From: Flavobacteriaceae bacterium
GTDB lineage: Bacteria; Bacteroidota; Bacteroidia; Flavobacteriales; Flavobacteriaceae
Direction of reading: 5' to 3'
NCBI GenBank assembly: GCA_016763595.1
Contig: JAESTN010000105.1
Coordinates: 1 to 5,289 of the forward strand
Length of the DNA stretch: 5,289 bases
The notes below the pieces were generated by a model. That model was given only the letters and a program-made list of their open reading frames with translations, searched no databases and was not told where the DNA came from. How positions within the stretch are numbered: position 1 is the first letter of the stretch; every line of letters begins with the position of its first letter. This document shows positions 1 to 5,289 of this stretch, piece after piece. Both the position numbers and the translations under genes were made by a program.

Positions 1-272
1 ATTGCTTCTTGAGCTTCTTTTAACTTAGACTCTAATGAGCAAGTCCCCTCATGAAATCCAATTACGGTTCCGATTAACACACTTGAATTTGCGTTCGTAA
101 TCATTTCTTTAGCTAAAGAAATATAATTAGCACGTATCATCACCAATTTAAAATTGTACAGGATAGCTTCATGTATTAATAGAGTAAGCTTCTTTTTTGT
201 TTCCTCCACAGCAATATTAGCTTGACTTGGCAATTTTAAATAGGTTGAGTCTATATATTGAGATAGTTTCAT
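1..272 (-). CDS. deoC: Deoxyribose-phosphate aldolase (DeoC), N-terminal part, cut by window edge
   Basis: This is the first ~90 residues of a probable cytoplasmic class I aldolase. DeoC splits 2-deoxy-D-ribose 5-phosphate into acetaldehyde and glyceraldehyde 3-phosphate during deoxynucleoside salvage. The reading frame is open from the start to the left edge. The family pattern is visible: IDSTYLK near residues 7-13 corresponds to the common IDHTxLK strand, and a helix (LLIHEAILYNFK) leads to the second strand. VLIGTVIGF is the well-conserved third strand, followed by the ESKLKEAQEA helix. The usual VCVNP-like segment is replaced here by LVMIRAN, which I believe is a flavobacterial variant. 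The Schiff-base lysine and its partner acid lie beyond the edge and cannot be checked. The start is set at the ATG giving MKLSQYID; an in-frame ATG six bases upstream (276-278, MLMKLSQ) is also possible. It lies downstream of the second tonB gene but behind a terminator. The family call is fairly secure and full activity is unproven. Confidence 0.82.
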   Translation of the reverse strand, partial: MKLSQYIDSTYLKLPSQANIAVEETKKKLTLLIHEAILYNFKLVMIRANYISLAKEMITNANSSVLIGTVIGFHEGTCSLESKLKEAQEA

Positions 273-290
273 TAGCATTTACTTATTTAA

Positions 291-326
291 CAAAAATAGT
301 AAATATATCTGAAGGGTAGACGCAAA
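291..326 (-). promoter_or_regulatory. Possible Bacteroidota-type promoter for deoC
   Basis: Read on the minus strand, TATTTTTG at 298-291 fits the Bacteroidota -7 element TAnnTTTG exactly. A TTTG at 326-323 could serve as the -33 element, but the 24-base spacer is slightly longer than usual. The -33 element sits in the T-tract of the preceding terminator. Transcription would start only a few bases before the deoC ATG, giving a very short leader. In such AT-rich DNA a chance match is quite possible. Confidence 0.35.
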
Positions 327-356
327 AAGGAGCGGCTAATTTAGCGGCTCCTTTTT
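324..356 (-). terminator. Rho-independent terminator after the second tonB gene
   Basis: Inverted repeat with 15-base arms (324-338 and 342-356), one mismatch and a 3-base loop. The GC-rich core AGGAGC/GCTCCT is flanked by A and T runs on both sides, so it ends in a T-tract on the minus strand. It begins 20 bases past the stop codon of the tonB gene at 376. The A/T symmetry means it could work in both directions, but no plus-strand gene needs it here. Confidence 0.85.
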
Positions 357-375
357 GTATTATATACAATAAAAC

Positions 376-1119
376 TTATTCTACTTTAAATAAAATCGGC
401 AAGGTAAACTTTACATTTACAGGGACTTTTCTCTGCATACCGGGTGTAAACCGAGGGAGTTTTTTAATGATTCCCCTTACTTCTTTTTCAAGCTTGTAAT
501 GTGGCGCTTTGATTTTTAACTCCTTAATTGTTCCGTCTTTAGTAATTACAAATTGAGCAAATATTTTATAGGTACCAGGCCTTAACCCTAAGGCCTGAGC
601 CAAATCAATATCAAACCTTTTAATTACAAATTTTTTGATTGATTTAGTAAAACATTTTTTATTTGCTTCTTTTGACAATCCTTCACATCCTTTATACACT
701 GGAGCGTCTTCTATTAAAATAAACGATACATCATTAACAATTGGATCATTAGGTTCTGAAACGTAATTTTTTAAAACTTTATCAATATCAATAGGTTCAT
801 CTATTAAAGGGGGATCTAATATGGCTTCTATTGTATTCTTTTCATTTTCATCAACTTTAATAACATCAATAATTAAAGGAACTGGCTTTAGAGGGTTAGA
901 TTTTACACTTTTTTCTTTTGAAAACACGACAGGTTTATCATCTTCTACAAGCACATAATCAACTAATGGGTCTTGAATTTTCACAGCGAATTTTACCGTT
1001 TTTGTTTCATGCTCCAGTACCTGATAGACTACAAATAAAACCAATACTAAAGACAATTGAATAAATACAGCTGAGTATTTTTCTAGTTGTTTTTTTGGAT
1101 CCTTTTTTACATTTTTCAT
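376..1119 (-). CDS. Divergent TonB-family energy transducer (second copy)
   Basis: A predicted 247-residue inner-membrane-anchored protein of the TonB type, which passes proton-motive energy from ExbB/ExbD to outer-membrane TonB-dependent transporters. It has a short basic N-terminus (KNVKKDPKK), one membrane segment at about residues 17-35, a periplasmic linker of about 100 residues, and a TonB C-terminal domain from about 139 to 247. That domain holds PVYKGCEG, a second cysteine at 156, KKFVIKRFD, LPRFTPGMQR and TLPILFKVE. The two cysteines (145, 156) are typical of Bacteroidota TonB domains. The linker is unusual: it lacks the PPPP run and the glutamate block of the neighbouring copy and instead repeats short acidic DP-containing pieces (QDPL, LDPPLIDEP, NDPI). 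The start is the ATG at 1119. An upstream TTG at 1167 would add 16 residues and begin inside the preceding terminator, so it is rejected. The gene lies between two terminators and probably has its own promoter, though I see no convincing one. The partner transporter is unknown. Confidence 0.88.
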   Translation of the reverse strand: MKNVKKDPKKQLEKYSAVFIQLSLVLVLFVVYQVLEHETKTVKFAVKIQDPLVDYVLVEDDKPVVFSKEKSVKSNPLKPVPLIIDVIKVDENEKNTIEAILDPPLIDEPIDIDKVLKNYVSEPNDPIVNDVSFILIEDAPVYKGCEGLSKEANKKCFTKSIKKFVIKRFDIDLAQALGLRPGTYKIFAQFVITKDGTIKELKIKAPHYKLEKEVRGIIKKLPRFTPGMQRKVPVNVKFTLPILFKVE

Positions 1120-1165
1120 ACCAACAATTTTTAAATTATGCCTATGAGAATTCAAAAAGGATGCC

Positions 1166-1205
1166 AATAAAAAAGAGCAACCAAATTTGGTTGCTCTTTT
1201 TTATT
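1166..1205 (-). terminator. Strong rho-independent terminator between the two tonB genes
   Basis: A perfect 40-base palindrome centred between 1185 and 1186, with 20-base arms. The core AGAGCAACC pairs with GGTTGCTCT and is flanked by A and T runs, ending in TTTTTTATT on the minus strand. If the central AAATTT forms the loop, the stem is still 17 base pairs. It begins 15 bases after the stop codon of the upstream tonB gene. It separates the two paralogues transcriptionally unless read-through occurs. Confidence 0.9.
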
Positions 1206-1220
1206 TTATTTCTTAAAATG

Positions 1221-1940
1221 TTATTCTACATTAAATGAAATTGGTAATGTATATTTCATTCCTACAGGAACTCCTCTTTGTTTACCAGGAGTCATTCTAG
1301 GTAATGTTTTAGCAACTCTAATTGCTTCTTTTCTTAATCTTGGATGTGGTGCTCTTGCATTAACATCGGTAATGTATCCTTTTGGATCAATTCTAAAAAC
1401 AACCCAAATTTTCTTTTTACCTGGGGACAATCCTAAATCACCCGCTAGCTCAGCATTAAACCTTCTAACAACGTGTTTTTTAATTTTTTTATTTAAGCAA
1501 TCTCCTTTTTGCTTCCTTGTACCCGTACATCCTGGAAAAACAGGAACCTCTTCAATAATTGCAAAAGGTACATCTTCAATAACCTCCTCAGCCTCTTCAA
1601 CTTCTTCTATCTCTTCAACTTCTACCGCCTCAGTTTCATCAGTTTCAGTTGATTCAATAACAGTTTCCTCAACTTCTTTCTCGTCTTCAACGATTTCAAT
1701 TTTTTCTGGTGCCGGTGGTGGTGGTGCTTTTGGCTTTACTGGCTCTATACGTTCTGTAATTGGAATATCTTCTTCCAATTCATCTTGCATACTCGCATCC
1801 CCAAATGTATCAATTACCCTATCGTAAGTCTTGTTTTCCATTGCTACATACGTAACAAAAAGAGCTAAAACTAAACCTAATTGAATAAACAACTTTGAAT
1901 AATTCTCTAAGTTTGATTTTGGATTTTTCTTAATTTCCAT
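1221..1940 (-). CDS. TonB-family energy transducer with Pro-rich and Glu-rich linker (first copy)
   Basis: A predicted 239-residue TonB protein, anchored in the inner membrane and spanning the periplasm to energise outer-membrane transporters together with ExbB/ExbD. Residues 2-13 are basic and polar, and about 17-34 form a single membrane helix (LFIQLGLVLALFVTYVAM). Residues 67-78 are proline-rich (PVKPKAPPPPAP). Residues 82-123 are a very acidic tract, 23 of 42 being Glu or Asp. The TonB C-terminal domain runs from about 131 to 239 with PVFPGCTG, a second cysteine at 148, KKHVVRRF, APHPRLRKEA, LPRMTPGKQR and TLPISF. The start is the ATG at 1940. A longer frame to 2033 exists but would overlap the preceding gene and add 31 residues before the usual N-terminus. 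It follows the VanZ-family gene by 64 bases with no terminator, so it may be the last gene of the sprA transcript. It is the more canonical of the two TonB copies. Confidence 0.93.
   Translation of the reverse strand: MEIKKNPKSNLENYSKLFIQLGLVLALFVTYVAMENKTYDRVIDTFGDASMQDELEEDIPITERIEPVKPKAPPPPAPEKIEIVEDEKEVEETVIESTETDETEAVEVEEIEEVEEAEEVIEDVPFAIIEEVPVFPGCTGTRKQKGDCLNKKIKKHVVRRFNAELAGDLGLSPGKKKIWVVFRIDPKGYITDVNARAPHPRLRKEAIRVAKTLPRMTPGKQRGVPVGMKYTLPISFNVE
1575..1742 (-). other. Low-complexity linker coding region of the first tonB gene
   Basis: This stretch encodes residues 67-122 of the TonB protein: first a proline block (PKAPPPPAP), then a glutamate-rich tract with imperfect repeats of the form EVEEIEEVEEAEEV. 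It probably forms an extended, strongly negative periplasmic spacer. Glutamate-codon repetition makes the DNA locally repetitive (plus strand rich in TTC/TCA/CTC) and opens a spurious serine-rich frame on the plus strand. Confidence 0.75.
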
Positions 1941-2004
1941 CCTTGTTTGTTTTAAATAGTTCGCTAATTTAATTAAATTCTTACGACTTATGCAAGTAAT
2001 AAAG

Positions 2005-2391
2005 TTAAATAGCTGCAATTTTTTTATAAACACGATTATAAAGTGTCATTGCTACTATAACTCCTACTGTAATGGCTACAACATCTAATAAACTTGCTGT
2101 TCTATAGGCTGTAAGTGTTGCCTGTAAAACCTCAATAACTATGCCGTAAATAATACAAAAAATTACAATTGCGTATTTTAATTTCTTCTTTTGCAAAGAT
2201 TTAGGAAAACTCAACAACCAAGTTAGCCCTAATATAAAATACGCAATTGCATGATAAATTTTATCTGAATGAGATAATTGTATCGGGATATAATCTATTT
2301 TCTTTAAGCTTAAATACCCAATAAAAAGAGTAATACCTATTGCTAAAAATAATATTTTATCCTGTAATAAGATCTTTATAACCTTCTGCAT
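2005..2391 (-). CDS. VanZ-family small membrane protein
   Basis: A 128-residue predicted integral membrane protein with four hydrophobic segments at about residues 13-29, 48-63, 73-91 and 101-118. The VanZ-like signature is present: [16 protein letters not shown] (residues 43-58), YGIVIEVLQ (82-90) with the conserved E87 and Q90, then R97 and D103. The family commonly has AN before the last helix glycine; here it is A106-I107, a small departure. VanZ itself confers low-level teicoplanin resistance in enterococci, but most members, including these short flavobacterial ones, have no settled function, so a resistance role should not be assumed. The ATG at 2391 lies inside gcvH, giving a 35-base overlap in another frame. 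No good alternative start lies after the gcvH stop, and the overlap suggests translational coupling. The tonB gene follows after 64 bases. Confidence 0.88.
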   Translation of the reverse strand: MQKVIKILLQDKILFLAIGITLFIGYLSLKKIDYIPIQLSHSDKIYHAIAYFILGLTWLLSFPKSLQKKKLKYAIVIFCIIYGIVIEVLQATLTAYRTASLLDVVAITVGVIVAMTLYNRVYKKIAAI

Positions 2392-2737
2392 CTAATAATT
2401 CTTCTAATTGTGAAGCGTCTGAAATAGTCACTTTAATCATCCAACCAGCTCCATAAGGGTCTGTATTTACTAATTCTGGCTCGTCTTCTAATTTCTCATT
2501 AAATTCGCTTACTTCACCTGACAACGGCATGATTAAATCTGAAACTGTTTTTACTGCTTCTACAGACCCGAAAACGTCGTCTATTTCTACCGTATCATCT
2601 AAGGTATCTACATCTACGTACACGATATCACCTAGTTCACTTTGTGCAAAATCTGTAATACCAATAGTTACAGTATCACCATCAATTTTAACCCACTCAT
2701 GGTCTTTAGTGTACTTTAATTCTGTTGGAATGTTCAT
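2357..2737 (-). CDS. gcvH: Glycine cleavage system H protein
   Basis: A complete 126-residue cytoplasmic lipoyl carrier. It shuttles the aminomethyl group from the P protein (glycine decarboxylase) to the T protein and is re-oxidised by the L protein during glycine breakdown to CO2, ammonia and methylene-tetrahydrofolate. Length and motifs match the family: KYTKDHEWV (residues 8-16), [17 protein letters not shown] (26-42), and the lipoyl hairpin [11 protein letters not shown] with the lipoylated lysine at residue 63. PLSGEV (71-76), [12 protein letters not shown] (80-91) and the YGAGWMIKV segment (95-103) follow. The start ATG at 2737 gives the expected [11 protein letters not shown]-terminus. 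It lies 31 bases after sprA with no visible terminator, and its last 35 bases hold the start of the VanZ-family gene. The genes for the P and T proteins are not in the window, as is common in Bacteroidota, where gcv genes are scattered. Confidence 0.97.
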   Translation of the reverse strand: MNIPTELKYTKDHEWVKIDGDTVTIGITDFAQSELGDIVYVDVDTLDDTVEIDDVFGSVEAVKTVSDLIMPLSGEVSEFNEKLEDEPELVNTDPYGAGWMIKVTISDASQLEELLDAEGYKDLITG

Positions 2738-2768
2738 TGTAATTTTATTTTATTGTGTTGATTAATTT

Positions 2769-5289
2769 TTAGTTGCCTAAGTTATAAATTAAATTGAAAC
2801 CAGCATTAATTGATTGTCTCGGAAATGTGGTAGAAATTGCATACTTAGAGGTATTATGATTGTAATAAAACGAAGTGGTTAAATTTCTATTTAATTTATA
2901 GTCTGCTGCAAATTTAATAGATAAAAGTTTTTGACCACCACTTATTTGATTATTTTCTACATCTACCGAGCGAATTAATGTTAAATTATCTCTAACAGAG
3001 ATATCCATTCTCATATTAATGTCTCCTTTTAGCTTTTGCCTTTTACCTGCAAAGCGAGTATTAAACACAACATTTTTTAACCGATACCCAACTCCGAAAA
3101 TAAATTCGGTTCCTTTAATATCTGTCAATGTACTGTTATCAAAGTTCATGGTTAAGGTTCTATCCTTTCTTATTTCTCCCTTAAACGAGAAGGAGTTTTT
3201 CATTTTTACATCTATTTTAATTAATGGAGAAAACTCATCAATTAAACTAGCAGAAGAAATTAACAACTCTGACTGATAATTCCCTGAAGCATTGGTTTTA
3301 GAAGGGTCATTAACATCGTACTGTAAATTGTTTGTGTAATTAGAAATTGTATAGGATGATTTATACCCATTGGTAAGGGTAAAGCTGCTAAAATTATCTT
3401 TAAACCAGTCTATTTTCATCAATCCATTATAACGCAAAGTCCAATTAGGAATAGGGATATTTCTAAACAAACCTAATTTAACTGAATTGGCATTGTCTCC
3501 AGAATACGCAGCTAAAAACGCTGGTAATAATACTTGCTGCCCAGTTTCTTTATAACCACCTATAGGTAAACTATTAAGCGTTGATAGTCGCTGTGACAAC
3601 ACAGCTCTATTTGCTAAAAAAGAATTAAAAAGGTCATCTGAACTTTTAAACACCGTAGATAACATAGAATAACTTGTACTAAAATTACCTGATTGCGTTA
3701 TTGGTGCATTTGTGTTTAGAATTCCGCCTTCTACATCTAATTGTTGTGATAGATTTTTTGTTCTTATTTTATTTCCAGTTAGCTCTATATTTAGATCTTT
3801 AAAAGGTTTTAAAGAGATTGTATAATCTAGCTTATTATAATGGGTATTGCTATATGTTTTATTATAGTATTCAGATCCTGTTGCCCTATCTACCAACCAA
3901 CCTTTTTCAAATGCTTTGTTTCTAATATCTATTTGGCTCCCAAAAACAAACCCTAATGTTGGGGCAAAACCACCACTTAAATTATCTCTCCCTAAAAATC
4001 CAGCTGTTCCTTTAAACCCAGGTAATGCCGTACCGTTATTTTCTGTATAACTAATTTTTGCTGTTTTAACTGCAGTCACAAAATCATAAACACCTAATAA
4101 AATCTTCTCTTTTACCGTTTTCTTTTTAGATGCAGATTTTACTTTACCTATTGTTGGTGCCTGTGGTGCCTGAAATTGGTTTCCAGTATTTTTCTTCCCA
4201 TTACTTTTTATAAACAGTTTTTTAAACCCTGTCTCTTGATAGAGTTTAGAGAAACTAAATGTTGTACTTAAACTATGTGTATTAGAATTCTGAATTAAAT
4301 TTCCAATTTGAGCTACATAACTTTTAGAAGCGGCTTTCCAATCAAAGTTTGCTGTATACCCATAATCTGCAGTAATAAAGCCTAAATACGGAAGCTTATT
4401 AATTGGTATTTTATAATTTGCTGATAACTTCTGTGTATAATGATCTGGTCGACCTGTATTGAAAAATTGATCGAAAATTTCTATTTCTTCTCCATTCCCA
4501 AAACTATCATACAAATAACTATTGTTTGCATTAAAGTTCAATTTTAAGGACTTTGTAATATCAAAACCAATTGTATAATCCCAATCAAACAAAAATCTAC
4601 GTTGTGTTAATGTTGGTTGGGCTGTAAATCCATCTACCAAGTTACGGGACTTTTGTTGTACAAAATTTCTTGTAATTCTAGAATTTACTCCTATAGATTT
4701 TGGCAATAAATTAATATTGATATCTCTAGTTAATTGCCAATATTTACTTTTCCCAAAGAAGGCAGATTTCTTAAATGGCTCTATATATTTTGACTGAAAG
4801 GTGAAATTATAACTTGCTCCAGCTGTTAAATTCTGATTCAGGTATTTCTCTATATTGTAATCTTTATGGTTCTCTTCTGAATATGCATAAGAAACCGAAA
4901 AATTTTCTACATCGTAAGGCTTTGGTTTCTTCTCAGATTGAGGGTTTCTATTTTTCTTTACATTATTAAAGCTGATACTTTTTCTTGATGTGTAATCTTG
5001 AGAGTTTTTACTATTCGGATTCACATCTTTAGCATCTGCAAATTTCACATCTTGGTATTGACGGTCATATTTAGGATCACTAAATTCTTCTCCAAAGCTA
5101 TAGCTCATGGGTAATTGAATTCTCCAGTTCTTTGGCATCATTTTACCCAGGTTAATGTTGGTTGAGAAATTGTATTGTCTCGTTTCTTCCAAACTCCTTT
5201 GATTCACTCTGTCTTCTACATTACCAAAACCAATAGTTTGCATTCTACCCGTAACTGAAATATCTGCAATGTCTGCAAAATTTGCATCA
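2769..5289 (-). CDS. sprA: Type IX secretion outer-membrane channel SprA (Sov), C-terminal part
   Basis: The last 839 residues of SprA; the frame is open through the right edge, so the 5' part is missing. SprA proteins are about 2,400 residues long and form a very large single-chain beta-barrel (36 strands in the solved Flavobacterium johnsoniae structure). T9SS cargo, including gliding adhesins, crosses the outer membrane through it. The visible part begins with the family-typical DANFADIADISVTGR followed by MQTIGFGNVEDRVNQRSLEE. It then shows alternating aromatic/polar beta-strands throughout, further typical segments (MPKNWRIQLPMSYSFGEEFSDPKYD, KISYTENNGTALPGF, LRYNGLMKIDWF) and a final strand ending in FNLIYNLGN. 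The ATG at 5243 is internal and is not the start. A low-complexity, lysine- and glutamine-containing insert encoded at 4104-4208 interrupts the strands and is probably a loop. gcvH follows after 31 bases. No frameshift or internal stop is seen. Confidence 0.95.
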   Translation of the reverse strand, partial: DANFADIADISVTGRMQTIGFGNVEDRVNQRSLEETRQYNFSTNINLGKMMPKNWRIQLPMSYSFGEEFSDPKYDRQYQDVKFADAKDVNPNSKNSQDYTSRKSISFNNVKKNRNPQSEKKPKPYDVENFSVSYAYSEENHKDYNIEKYLNQNLTAGASYNFTFQSKYIEPFKKSAFFGKSKYWQLTRDININLLPKSIGVNSRITRNFVQQKSRNLVDGFTAQPTLTQRRFLFDWDYTIGFDITKSLKLNFNANNSYLYDSFGNGEEIEIFDQFFNTGRPDHYTQKLSANYKIPINKLPYLGFITADYGYTANFDWKAASKSYVAQIGNLIQNSNTHSLSTTFSFSKLYQETGFKKLFIKSNGKKNTGNQFQAPQAPTIGKVKSASKKKTVKEKILLGVYDFVTAVKTAKISYTENNGTALPGFKGTAGFLGRDNLSGGFAPTLGFVFGSQIDIRNKAFEKGWLVDRATGSEYYNKTYSNTHYNKLDYTISLKPFKDLNIELTGNKIRTKNLSQQLDVEGGILNTNAPITQSGNFSTSYSMLSTVFKSSDDLFNSFLANRAVLSQRLSTLNSLPIGGYKETGQQVLLPAFLAAYSGDNANSVKLGLFRNIPIPNWTLRYNGLMKIDWFKDNFSSFTLTNGYKSSYTISNYTNNLQYDVNDPSKTNASGNYQSELLISSASLIDEFSPLIKIDVKMKNSFSFKGEIRKDRTLTMNFDNSTLTDIKGTEFIFGVGYRLKNVVFNTRFAGKRQKLKGDINMRMDISVRDNLTLIRSVDVENNQISGGQKLLSIKFAADYKLNRNLTTSFYYNHNTSKYAISTTFPRQSINAGFNLIYNLGN

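Noticed and set aside
1120..1165. Possible promoter for the second tonB gene (TAATTTAA near 1134)
   Set aside because: It matches only part of TAnnTTTG and the nearest TTTG-like element is too close.
1372..1827. Plus-strand open frame of 151 codons, serine-rich
   Set aside because: It is antisense to the tonB gene. Its Ser/Thr/Ile repeats are the complement of the glutamate-rich tract, and it has no recognisable domain.
1966..1979. 14-base palindrome of A and T only, upstream of the first tonB gene
   Set aside because: It has no G/C core and such short AT palindromes are common by chance here, so I do not call it an operator or terminator.
1941..2033. N-terminal extension of the first tonB gene to 2033
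   Set aside because: It would overlap the VanZ-family gene and add 31 residues before the typical basic N-terminus. The ATG at 1940 fits the family and its paralogue.
2005..2391. Antibiotic (teicoplanin) resistance gene reading of the VanZ-family protein
   Set aside because: No other van genes are nearby, the location is a core neighbourhood, and membership in this broad family does not imply resistance.
2529..2765. Plus-strand open frame of 78 codons
   Set aside because: It lies antisense to the well-conserved gcvH and its composition mirrors the opposite strand.
3019..3276. Plus-strand open frame of 85 codons
   Set aside because: It is antisense to sprA, has no start signal or family resemblance, and is expected by chance in AT-rich DNA.

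Overview
The window looks like chromosomal core sequence from a marine-type member of the Flavobacteriaceae (phylum Bacteroidota). The DNA is AT-rich. Ribosome-binding sites are weak or absent, as is usual in this phylum. The gene order sprA - gcvH - VanZ-family gene - TonB genes - deoC is, from general knowledge, typical of the family. All genes lie on the minus strand, so transcription runs from the right end of the window to the left.

In transcription order: 5289-2769 is the C-terminal third of SprA, the giant outer-membrane channel of the type IX secretion system (T9SS). 2737-2357 is gcvH, the lipoyl carrier of the glycine cleavage system. 2391-2005 is a small four-helix VanZ-family membrane protein whose start lies inside the end of gcvH. 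1940-1221 is a TonB energy transducer with a proline-rich and glutamate-rich periplasmic linker. A strong hairpin terminator (1205-1166) follows it. 1119-376 is a second, divergent TonB paralogue with a different linker, followed by its own terminator (356-324). 272-1 is the N-terminal part of a deoxyribose-phosphate aldolase (DeoC) that runs off the left edge.

The tight spacing from sprA to the first tonB gene (31 bp, a 35-bp overlap, then 64 bp), with no visible terminator between them, suggests one transcript. The second tonB and deoC each sit behind a terminator, so they depend on read-through or on their own promoters. SprA and the two TonB proteins both concern the cell envelope: SprA moves cargo across the outer membrane and TonB couples the inner-membrane proton gradient to outer-membrane transporters. 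gcvH and deoC are housekeeping metabolism, so the cluster is a conserved neighbourhood rather than a single pathway.

No mobile element, CRISPR array, tRNA, rRNA or defence system is visible. No stretch over 300 bases lacks a gene. I see no strong case for a previously undescribed system. The most notable points are the divergence between the two TonB copies and the very regular terminators that separate them.
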